From contig RPFO01000130.1 in the NCBI GenBank assembly GCA_009746045.1, forward strand, positions 1,519,625 to 1,583,624: DNA of 64,000 nt, read 5' to 3'. A model generated the notes under the pieces. The model saw nothing but the letters and a program-made list of their open reading frames with translations. It had not been told where the DNA came from and made no database searches. The translations under genes and the position numbers were made by a program. The DNA is from Mesostigma viride. Its lineage: Eukaryota > Streptophyta > Mesostigmatophyceae > Mesostigmatales > Mesostigmataceae. This document shows positions 22,434 to 34,000 of this stretch, in pieces. Positions within the stretch are counted from its first letter, which is position 1. Each line of letters begins with the position of its first letter.

Positions 22434-22862
22434 TAGCAGTAGTGTAGACTAGAAAGCTTAGTGACGTGGCCATGTATGCCTACGTGATGGGCCCACACCC
22501 GCCCTTGCACTAGCCGTAGCAATGTCGAGTCATGCTTTGCCCATGCAGGGAGTTACTCCCTGCTGAGAGGCCATGTGTACCCTAGCTATAGCCTAGCCAC
22601 ATACCTTCCACCCCATATGTCATGTAGGCCTTCTAGGCCCTCTCCTCAAGCCCCCCCTGGGTGCCTGTGCTTGTTTAGGAGGCATGAACCATCATGGAGG
22701 TGCAGGTGCACCTAGTGCACCCAGAGCAGGTGATAGTTGTACATCCTACACCTGCAGGTTGTCGCCCTGATTGTATTTCAAACCCATAGATGCCCCTTTC
22801 TCAGGGCTATGTGTTACATATGCTCCCCACGGAGCTATGATTTTAATTAATTAATTTAATTA
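22434..22862 (+). mobile_element. 3' end of the ORF1-bearing LINE family
   Basis: Homologous to 52951-53400 and 40320-40680 and, inverted, to 51750-52100. Shared blocks are 'catgcagggagt', a 'ggtgcacctag' box, and the terminal 'gctacatatactccc' signature. It ends in TTAATTAATTAATTTAATT at about 22843-22861. Confidence 0.75.
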
Positions 22863-22902
22863 GAACGGCTAAGGGCGGCAAGGCGTAGGCGTACTTGGGC
22901 TG

Positions 22903-24784
22903 TCAGAGTCTATGACGATCCACTGAACTACCAGCGCATTCATACCCGGCATTCGACAGCACCTCCACCCATAATGCATTGGCTTCGGGGAGAAGAGCAT
23001 TCAAAGCATGGCAGATGAGTTTCGAGAGAGGCATCAGTGGGGCGGAATGCGACGCAGCAATGGTGCGCAAAGCAACAAGAGTTTTGTGCAGCTGAGATAC
23101 AGATATGCATGGGAACGTAGTGGTGGTGCCGGCGCGTCGCTGCCGCTTAAGGAGTGCCTGAGCAACAATGGTTTGGCTGTGCAGAAAAGCCCGATGAGCA
23201 GCAGTGATACTGGCGGTGGACTGAGCACGCTGAACATAGGTAGGGCTGCACGCCAACTCGTGTTGCAAAGTAGCAAGGTAGTGCTTCTTGCAGATAAAAG
23301 CAAAGTTGTTGGCACTCTTGTCAACACACGTGATGATAAAGTCCTGCTTGAAGTGGTCAAGAAGTGCTTTATTTATCTGTGGTGTTGAGCCAGGTGGTGC
23401 GGCCGGTGGACCTGCCGGAGACGGTACCTCAACAAGCCTGGTGAGACGTGCATTGCATTCGTGAATGACGGCGCGAAACCACGGTTCCATGGCAAGGGGA
23501 GCAAGCTGTAGGTCCGTGCAAATGGCATTGCAGAATTTGCGCAGTGATGTTGAGAGCAGTGCATTCACCTCTTTGGCACACGTGCGCTGGACCCACGGCC
23601 GAAACTTGGTGCCTTTGGCAAAGAGGTCTACAAGCGTGTGGTTTGGGAGGATGCTGAGGTCAGCGGTCATGACGTGCTGTGAGGTGGGATCAAGATACTT
23701 GAAATACCGTTGTTGTTGGCAGGGGCAGGGCCGGCCGGCCTGCCAAGCCAGATGGTGGCCAGCGGCGGTGGGCGTTGTATCACGGGTGACCTTCCCGTTG
23801 CTGAAAACCATGTGTCCCAAGGTGGGAGAGTAATGCCAGGCGGCAATGGGAGTGCCAAAAGTGTTGTGCACCACGAGCGGCATCGCAGCCTGCACTTGAG
23901 GCAAATGCAGAATGTGTGGCAAACACAGCTCATCCATCGCAGCATGAATGAAAGGTGAGATCAGTAAACGACGCGTACGCAGTGCATCTGCATTCCCATT
24001 GACACGGTGCCGAATGATACGTGAGAGAAGGCCTCATCGCAGACTAAGGGCATGGGAGCGCGGGGGACTGGCAGATCAGCTGGGGAGCACGACCCGACGG
24101 CAATGTGTAAGCTGGTAAGCTTCTTCAAGCTGCAGGCTTCGAGATAGGATGCATGAAATTTGCCGCGTTGCATAAGCCGAGACATGTGGCGTAGACAACG
24201 GAGACTGGTGGAGTAAATGGAAGGAGCGGGGGACACATGTGTGGAAGGTGGAGGGGCAAGGGTGACGCTGGGGGGATATGGGCGATATGGGTGGAGATTG
24301 TGCTTCAGACGCCAGGCACGGATGAACATAAAGGGCGGGGACGGGGGGGAGGCGGGCGGCGGCGAGACCGAGCTTTGAAGCTCTTGCCTTCAATGCAAAA
24401 ACCGTGGGGCAGAAATGCATGTAACATTCGTTTCCAAAAAGTTTCCCGATGCCCTGTGGCTTTGCGAAAAGCTGCGCCGGTAAAGGTGCCGGGGACATGT
24501 TCCAAGGGTACGACCCGCCATCCCACCACCCGTATTGGGCCATGGCGCCATGTAGGGCGGGGTGTCGTCGTTGGCGGCAGGCGGCCGCAATATGAAGGCG
24601 GCGTGCCACTCGGACATGTTCCTGAAAACGCGTCCAGGCATCCCGTTGCGTCTGGCCAACGTAGATACGTTGAGGGTACCTGCGGTTGTAAATGGCATAA
24701 ATGACGCGACGGGTAAATGGGAGAAATGGGCTGCCATCTGCGATAAGCACCTTCCCGAGGGGTATGCTCCTGTTTTCTCCCCAC
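22903..24784 (-). mobile_element. Penelope-like element, N-terminal GIY-YIG, RT lost
   Basis: Minus strand. 24750-24076 begins with VIYAIYNRRYPQRIYVGQTQ, a GIY-YIG nuclease core, then RFQEH; the rest of the nuclease (RETFWKRMLHAFLPHGF) reads in another frame, so the domain is frame-broken. Downstream, 23937-22903 is a 344-aa frame with FIITCVDKSANNFAFICKKH, the region that precedes the RT in Penelope-like elements. The nuclease lies before the RT part, as in Chlamys-type elements. The catalytic RT is missing; sequence stops near 22870 against another element's tail. The plus strand over 24562-24921 is also open but is probably a shadow. Confidence 0.75.
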
Positions 24785-24939
24785 GGGCCCCGCGGCCCGT
24801 TGCTAGCCAGGGTAGAAGTCCGCAGGTGGAGGTTATTGGTCCTGAGGATAGCCGCTACACTACCGCCTCGTCTGCCATTACAGTAGAGGACAGCTCGGAT
24901 GAGGATTACATCCCCATCTAGTGCTTAACGGTTGGAGGA

Positions 24940-25062
24940 TGATGCAGACGATATTTGTTTAAACTTTTGTGTAATTATTTTTCTAATGAGATTAGCATAT
25001 ATAGTACTCCGTGGCATGCCTTTGCACATGACACGCAAGTACTTACTTACGCGACGGGTGCT
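24940..25062 (+). repeat. Dispersed repeat B, left part
   Basis: Homologous to 59505-59625 (plus) and 51475-51645 (minus). Shared order: 'gatgcagacgat', 'ttttctaat.agattagca', 'actccgtggc', 'gacacgcaagtacttactt'. The copy at 51.3-51.65 kb shows that this block is the start of a short element ending in the 'gtgctccgtgattccccaac' signature. Confidence 0.65.
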
Positions 25063-28000
25063 TTCGGGGTGTGGGCGAGTGGAGTTGCCGGTAAGCGACA
25101 AATGCGTGCGCTGTAAGCGCCGGAGGCGACGTAGAGGATGGTCATCCTTGCAGTGATGGTTATGGCGCGTGTTGATGCGACAACGCTTCCGCCATTCCTT
25201 TGAGGAGATACGATAGGGGAACCGGCTGCCGAGAAATGAGCAGTGTACCTCCGGTAATCAATGCCACTTGATTGCCGTATTCTGTGCCAGGGTAAGAGCC
25301 AGCCAGAAAGTCATAAGGTGTTTCATGATGATTCAGATGCACTGAGAGCTAAGACATCAAACAGAACCAGAGCGCAGCATATTGAGGTAAGTCAATATTC
25401 ACTGCGTAACACCCGTTACGCGATAGCGGTGGTCCATGATGCATCTCCCCGGGGCAGGATGTGGCTAACAACACAGCTGAAAGGACTCGGAACATGTGTA
25501 TTCCCGGTGGGGGGGCCTTCCAATTGTCACACTTGACTACCTCTTTCATGTAACGAAAAAATTTCCCTTCTTCATGTTCTGGACAGATGAGTCACCGTGC
25601 TCCTGCCTTTGTGTTTTTCTTGCGTTTGTAAAGAGATATGGGAGGGTAAACAAAAGCAAAGGCTGATATTGCCGCGTGTGTGGGGGCCGATCCTTGGTTA
25701 GTCTCTCAAGTGCCCACAGAAAAACACGAGAGTAGCACACACAGCGCGCAGCCCAGCCTAGCTCCCTCAGTAAGAGTAAAAGAAAAATGACAAGAACAGC
25801 AAAACAAACAAGAACAAGAACAAGAACAAAACACAGACACGTAGTGCAATGTGAGCGGAATGATGGAGGAAGGTGAGAGGGGGACATCGTATTGAATGTG
25901 TAGGCATTAAGGCAGCCGAAGCGTCCCATCCCCGGGTACATTCGTGGCTTTCAAAAAAGCCACAACCTGCGTGGAAGAGGAAAATGCAGGAACGATGAGT
26001 AGGATCCTGAATCAAAACGAGGTTGAGGAAACGCGGAGAGTAAGTGCCGGCGGCTGAAACGATTCCGATGGAACTGTGGGTTTCGCCGACATGAGGCGGT
26101 GCAGCTGACTATCTCTATGGTGTCGTGTGTGACCGGGAGTGCCGGTTCACGTGCCCACTCGCCGGACTAGCCAGACGACATGTGTGCTTGGTTGCCCACG
26201 GCTGAAATCCTCTTGCCCGTCATGCAAAGGCCACGCCTCCTAGCCGAAAACGAACTATATTCAACCAATCTAATATCAAGGAGACAACCAGCCAACCAGT
26301 GAGACAACTATGCCTGGACGCATGCTCACATGGGTCTTATCGCACCCACAGAACTTGCCGGATCGTCTATCGTGTCCGATTGCAGCTGTGGCATGCCTCT
26401 AGCATGAAGGAGAAAGGGGGTCTCTGCCCTTTTTTCCTGTTATGCATTAAAAGCACTCCGGTGCTCCGTGATTCCCCAACGGTAGCACGAGTTTAATTAA
26501 TTAATTAATTAATTAAGCAGTCTGCAGGTAGTCCGCCAGCGTCACTAAAATGACACTTTTGTTAATTTGTTAACTGGGGACAACCTAGTCGGATCAAACT
26601 TGGCTCTCAAGGAGACAAAGGCCATGCTATGCGCTACCAGTTGTCAAGCGAGAAAACCACAATATATTGAATGTGCTGTGAAGCCTTGGGCTTGTGTGAC
26701 ACCCTACGTGGCCACAATGGCGCAAAACGGGGCCCTGGCCCCCAGACTATACGAAAGGCAGGATCGGGATGATTAGTATTGGTGTTCATTGTTTTCCCAG
26801 CTCCCTTGGTCAAGCCCGCTGCACCCTCCACATGGACATGCGCACGGTACGTGGACAGTCTTACAGGCAATTGGTTTACCATGGGGCATTTGAAAAGCTC
26901 TAGGTGTGCCTGCATTGGAACACGATGCGAGCTGCGAAGGAAAAGGGAGCGATACCCACATTCAGAATAGCAAGTTTTATTCATGGAAACTTGGCTTGTG
27001 TCACTCTGAACACAAGCACGCAACCTATCCCCCTTAATACTCACCTGCAAACGTACGGGGGCTTGCCATCGCTAGAGCTCCTGTTTCATTCACCCCCAGA
27101 TCAGGACAGCGGCAAGAACAGCAAGCCTTGATGTGGAATGGTTGTGATGCTAGCACGCAGAGTAACCTTGTGTCTCTAAACACGTTACCTATGTTATTCC
27201 CAGACATGTTGCTGGTTCTCAGGAAAACTTTCATGAGCTCCCCCTCACCACCAAAACCTACATGAGATAAGGCATCATAGTCAGCTGGATCACCACCCCG
27301 CCACGGGCTAGCTGGATGAATCCACCACAGCCAGTCATCCCTGCCACATGTAATTGGACCCCCTTATTTCACCCCCGCGGCCTTTGTCCTCCAGGAAAAC
27401 ATTTCTTCCCGGCTCCCCTCTTGAGGACGCTCCTAGGCTTTTCCGCATCGACCATCAATCTCCCCTCCAGAAAACAATGACTCTCCCGTCACTTCACAAT
27501 GACCCCTTTCCGTAGATGATTTTCCAGAGCGGTCTCAGATAGCAAGAGCTGCTTCACTGCTGGTGTCTTCACCGCAATATCCTGCTGCCTTGAAGAAAAC
27601 GTTCTGTTTAACCTGCTTTTTCAAGCTCCAAAAGAATTTTCTAAAGCCCGGGGCTCTCTTATTCACGGCTGTTCTATTTCTAGAAAGCTCTTTTCTGTAC
27701 CGCCCTCCCACTTTCAACAACTCCAGAGCACACAGTATGTCTTGCAAAGACCACTTCTTCTTCTTCCCAACAGCCTGTGTATTGCTGATCAACTAGTTAA
27801 GATGATGCTTTCCGTCCAGCATCACCTCATTCGCCTATTCAATGCACCTGCTTCTCGATTAGAGCTCTCATCTGATCCATCCATCGATTAAGAAACCGAT
27901 TTATGAACCAAACAGAGCTCGTCATGCAGCATCTCCTTTGCCTCCTTGAGAAGACAGTTATCGAATAGAGCTCTCACGTAGTTGATCCACCGATGAGTTA
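25063..28000. other. Gene-poor stretch with repeat B right end
   Basis: No gene I can support. 26300-26515 is the right part of repeat B: a 'gtgtccgattg' block, 'gtggcatgcc', then 'ctccgtgattccccaac' and (TTAA)n at 26493-26515. 'atcaaggagacaaccagc' near 26276 also occurs near 17215 and, as variants, near 32510 and 52630. 27850-28000 contains three short partial copies of the PDI 3' end. The rest is unique, with a Lys/Phe-rich biased segment at 27535-27796 whose coding status I cannot judge. Confidence 0.5.
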
Positions 28001-28029
28001 ATCACTTGACCACGTCATCGAACAACCAA

Positions 28030-31000
28030 TTAGAGCTCGTCATGCACCGTCTCCTCTGCCGCCTCCTTGGCCAGCTCCGTCTCCTCGCCCGTGGCCGCGG
28101 CCGCGCCGCCGTGGCGCGCGGTGAAGCCCTTGATGAACTTGATCAAATCCGCCTCCGAGCGGTCGCCCTCATACGTCTCAACCTCTCCCGTCTTGCCGGA
28201 GTGCATGTAGATGGTGGGGAAGCCCTTGACCTGACAGGGTTGACAAATCAAACCGAGTTGAGATACCATACACCGTGTTAGATAGGACCGTGTTAGATAG
28301 GACCAACTGCATGAATATGGTGGGATGGCCCTTGACCTAGTACAGCACGGCATGGTGGTCGGTAAACACAGCGAATATATAAAGAAGGCATTCGATAGGA
28401 CCAAGTGCATGCACATGGTGGGGTGGCCCTTGACCGACTGACGGTGGACAGGCCGCAACATGAACAGGCAGCACTTGCTGCCATTCTTCCCCACGCTAGT
28501 GCTCATGCTAGTGTAACAGCAACGGAGGTGGCACACTGGCCATGCTTCAGACCAGGTGAGAAATCCCTCCCCTCCCCCGGCCTCGCCGACCCCCAAAACC
28601 CCTCCAACCCCGGCAGTTCTCCCCTACAAGCCAGTGAATGGCAAGAAGAGCGGCGAAGGTGAGCAGGGTATCATAGCAAGGCTAGGAGCAACGATAAACA
28701 CGTGTGCTTTCTTATCCGACTGAAAAGTTGAGAAAGTCTTGATGGGCATGGCATCAATAACGTACTAATATTTTCTTACCAACTGCGTGCAGATTCTTTC
28801 TGGGTGCAACATCATTCGGGTATGCACTACACACACTACACACACTATATATTACTATTTACTACCCCACTATACACGCTATACGCTACACGCTATACAC
28901 ACTATATACTACTATACACTATTACATGGTATACTGCGAGGGTACACCATCATAGTTTAAACAAGCTCCTCCCTATTGAGAGCACCTGGATGGGAATTCA
29001 TAAAACCAGCAGCTCCTAAACCGATTTTTGAGTAGATTTGACTAATCTTTCTTACCGAGAACTTCTTGCTGGGGACGTCATTGGCGGTGGCATCCTGCAA
29101 CCAACAACGGATGCCAACAACAATCGGATACCGATGGACATCGAAGCCAAACCAGATGCCATCAGCGCTGTACACGTGCCATGGCTGATGGCATGGACTG
29201 GACAACCCTTCAACTTAAGGATATGCTCATAGCCGGCCGGTTTGAGAACAAGCACATCACCAACATTGGCTAGGAGCAGAGCTGGCCAAATCGGAACCTC
29301 ACAAACCCAAGCACAGCACACAAGAAACGCTTTGTCTCGATGCATCTTGACACCAAAAAATGAAATAAATTGCACAGAAACGAGACCAGACTTGCCTCAA
29401 CCCCCTTCATGGGGCAACTATCGTGTGTCGTAGGCAAACAGCAAATGGGTAAACTTAACCTGACCACTACACATGACTAAAGATGTGGTTGAAAGGATAG
29501 GGAGGCAACTTCTTCCAGGCCAAAGGCAGATTTCTCTAACCAAGCGAGCAGACAAACGGCCACATAATTAAGTACCCAGCAGCGATCCCAAATGCCTGAG
29601 CTCACATAAATACAAGTTGGTCATGAACTGGACCCCACCCCCTCACATGCTGCATCCACTGGTGGCCACACAATTGCTAGTGTGCTAGTTCACTATAGCC
29701 GCATACAGTACACTACAACCATAGCAAGCGTCCTCGTCCGATGCTGCATCCCTGGTGGCCACACGACACAACAACATTTTGCTGGTGTGCTAGTTCACTA
29801 TAGCCACATATCACCATAGCAAGCAGCCCCTACCATCTTGGGGAAGATGACGTTCAGGTCATCACCTGCAACAGCATACACTACATAAAGTACAGCTTTC
29901 CCGCCCCTAACACCACCGCCATCCTACCATCTTGGCGATGATGACGTTCGGGTCATTCTGGAACTGGGCGGCCACCTTCTCGTAGGTGGGCGCCAGCTTC
30001 TTGCAGTGGCCGCACCAGGGCGCGTAGAACTCGATCATGACTGCAGTCACGTAGGCAGGCAAGCAGGCAGGGGCGTGCATGTTACTTGGTTGGAATCTAT
30101 CAAGCAGGCTGACAATCGATCCCGACTGAATCGGCAAGGAAGGCAGGAATACGTGTGTCATCAGAGTTTCTCTCGCAGGCATCCATCCATGTTACCAAAT
30201 GCTGCCACCCGCCACGCACCATCCTAGCCTAACAGACGTCTCCACATTCACAGACTTTCTCAATAAATCTCAACAAGTTCCCCTGGTGCTCTGCCACCCC
30301 TAGATTCTTGCCCACCCGCACCGTCCCGGGCCCATAATTACTTCTACCAGCCAGGAGCATGATCAAGGACTACAGCCCTGGTAGTGAAAGAGTTTGGTGC
30401 CATACGACCCTGGCAGTATACAAACAAATCTAGATCAACACATCTAGATCAACAAATCTAGAAAAAAGTAGAGATTTAATGGCCCACAGGTCTGCTACCA
30501 CCATCACTTCCGCCGACCATCAATCTCCATAAAGAGATCTAAAGATACGCCGCTCCCTACGCACCGTCCTTGTTACCACCCCACACACCATCCTTTTAGC
30601 ACTGCCGCCCCACCCCCACGCACCGTCCTTGCCCGAGTTGAGGACAACGTCCGCAAAGTTCTTGGCAACCAGCACCGTCACGGGCTCGTCGTTGTCCTCT
30701 GGGATCTCCTCCGACTTGAGGTACGGCTCCAGCTTGCCGTGCTGCATGGGGGAAGAGATGGCAAATAGATTTAGGAAGCAAATGTTAGAAGCAGGCACCA
30801 AAGGGCTCCAGCTTGCCGTGCTGCATGAGGGCAGAGATGACAAACGGACTTAGGGAAGATGACAGACAGACCACTTACGAGCATGCCATCCAGCCACGTC
30901 TCTCTCAAGTCACCTTGTTCAGATACAACCCCTGCAGACCATCATTGTTGCAACTCCACGCTCAAGTCATCTAGCCACTTAGCATCAACTATCTTGGCCC

Positions 31001-34000
31001 ATCCACGTCTTACCCTTGCCTTACCACCCCTTGCCCCCCCCCCCCCCCTACCAGACATAGCACAACGCAAACACCCCCACCACTTGAAATCATCCACCCG
31101 AAAAAGACAGTGATACCCCTCCCGTCGGAGTCGTCCAGTCACTGGGGGATGCTATCCCGCTTGATCTTGGCCGCAATATACTCTACACCTAGCTCCCAAG
31201 TACCGCATACAGTGCATATGACATACAAAATAGGGATATCCACCACGAAGGAACGAGACCCCACACACCCCACCACTCACGTTGAAGTCGTCCAGCCACT
31301 TGGCGATGCTTTCCGGCTTGATCTTGGCCTCGATGTACTTGCTGTCGGTGCTTGTGTCGTGGATCACGATGCCCGGCAGGTCGTCGGTCGTGAGCCCAAA
31401 GTACTTGATCGCCCCGTCGTTCTCCGCGCTGTCCCCGATCACGAAACGCAGGCTGCCCTTGTACTTGGCGGCGGCCGTCTGGAAGGCGGACTTGAACGCG
31501 GTCGCGGTCGGCTCGTCCTCGTACGCGACAAATCCAAGCACCTGGAAAGAGATTGGAAGCATTAAATAGAATGGAAGGGCACGAATCAATTAGACATGGC
31601 CAAATCAAAGGAGTATTTTGTCCTCGTCACGACAAAGCCCCGCACCTGGAGCAACCAAGTAGTAAATAGAACGGAAGGGCATGAATCGATTAGAAATGGC
31701 CCAATTCAAAGAGTATTTTTTCCTCATACCCCAACCACCTGGGGCAAGTGAGCTGTGAATAGGATGGAAGGGGACGAATAAATTTTCATGATTTTGGAAT
31801 GTCCCTATCAAAAAGTGTGTTCTGCCCTCATACACACAACGCCCAGCACCTGAGCCACATGAGCCAACGATGACATTATTATTAATTGATGCTTTGTACT
31901 AAACCTTAAAAAATGTTTTACAAAAACAGGTGGCCTTCCGCTCGTACGCGACAAGCACAAGCACCTGGTAGTGCGGGAAACGTGTATTTGCGCCAATAAG
32001 ACAAAAAAAGAAAAGATGAGGAATGCATTACTAAGACAGGACTGAGCCTCTTAAAAAAGATTAGGAATGCATTACTAAGACAGGACTGAGACTCTTAAAA
32101 AACATTAGGAATGCATTACTAAGACAGGACTGAGACTCTTAAAAAAGATTAGGAATGCATTACTAAGACAGGACTGAGACTCTTAAAAAACATTAGGAAT
32201 GCATTACTAAGACAGGACTGAGACTCTTAAAAAAGATTAGGAATGCATTACTAAGACAGGACTGATACTCTTAAGGTTGCCTAGTCTCAAAGCAAAGAAC
32301 CCAACCGCCTGGCAGGGGCTGGGGGGGGGGAAGGGGAAATACATGCACAACTAAATGCGTGAGTCTATAAGTAAGCATCTGCTCCCTAGTACTGCGAGTT
32401 TCATTAAAGACGTTTCATAAATATTCATTAAGTGACTGTGTTTAATATATATTTTACGAGCAGGAACCCCGTAGAACTTGCCGGAGCCCACCTTGGGGTC
32501 AGCACTATATCCAGGAAACAACCAGCGCAGGCCAGAAATCGGGAGAATCCGGACCATGGTAGCTATAAATATCATTAATTAATTAATTAACTAATTAGTC
32601 TCGTGTCCCCGTTGGGGGACCACGGAGCACTGAGCTCCCCTATTAAGATATAGTGGACGTCTCCCCAGGGCTTCAATATGTACATACATGTCCACAGCTG
32701 GTCTAAAATATGGGCCTCAAGTAGGGCCTCGAGCTATATATATCATACTCTATCCTACTACACACTAGAGTGACCGGTCTTGCGGGCCCACCTTGGGGTC
32801 GGTGTTCTCAAACAGCTTGCGCAGGATGTTGCGGCTCTCTGGGCGCTTGTCCAGGGTGGCCACCAGGGGGGTGGTCGTGTCCTCCAGGAAGTCCTTCACG
32901 TTTGTGCCAGCGAACTCACCCTGCAGACACATATCGTCCCAAAAACATCAAAGGTAAGCATCATCCAAACATGTGGGCACATCAAAGGTAAGCTCAACAT
33001 TGAACCCCGTATGGAGAGAGACGATAATCCTACACAATATGAGCAACCCACCCTGCTGACATGCATCAAGGGCCAAACATCAGACACACACACACACCAT
33101 GCCCCACCCTCATCGTAAACGTCAAGTCGTTGCCCAGCTCATCGAACAACTTTGTCAGCACAACCGTCACAACGGGGAACGGCAGTCACACTTCATTCTA
33201 TTCACACCTAATAACGCTACGACATAATACTCTATCACACTTCTAAAAGTGGTACAACTTCCTCACAACAGTGCTCATCCCCACCGTGAAGTCGTTGCGT
33301 AGCTCGTCGAACTTCTTGAGCACCACGACCGCAGGGGTCGCGGCCGGCGCAGGATCCAGGCCCAGCACGCTGGCGTCCGTCACGTGCGCAAACACCAGGT
33401 CGTCACGCAGGCTGTCTGCCGCCTCCAGATAGTTCTTGAACGCAGCAGAGTCGGTGGACGGGAAGACACCCACCTGCGGGGGGGCAAGGAAGGAGAAGGA
33501 AAAAACGAAGTAGCCGTTAATCAATGAAGTTTGGCTCAATAACAAAGTATTCCTTGGCTAGAGACAGGGGAGAGGAGGAGACCCACGTGACGAACCTGAA
33601 GAACCTGAACTTCAGGTGTTAACTTCAGGTGGATGAGGCTGGGTTAGGAATAGTCAATGGCAGATGACGTCTGCATAAGGCAAATAAGAAAAATTTGGAT
33701 ATGGCAAATAAGAGACAATTGGAAACGACAGAGCCGGCGGAACGCAAGGCATTTGCCTGCCGTGGGACGAGTGAAAAATGGCATTCGTGGATTCGGGAAA
33801 TCTCAGTGGACGGACTTGAACATAGCCTGGACACTCCACCCCATTGCCAAACCCTTTTCTGCTGCTGGGGAACATGGCGACCCGCAGGAGGGTAAGTGCA
33901 AACGATGAGTAGATGTTGTGTTGTTTTCACGAGAAGGCAAAGGAGAAACCAGAAGGGGTAGGAGTTAGGAAAAAATAAGAACCAGAAGACTGAAGAATAC

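Noticed and set aside
24562-24921. Plus-strand open frame ending SSDEDYIPI
   Set aside because: Mostly antisense to the GIY-YIG coding region. The acidic end looks protein-like, but no start, splice site or homology supports it.
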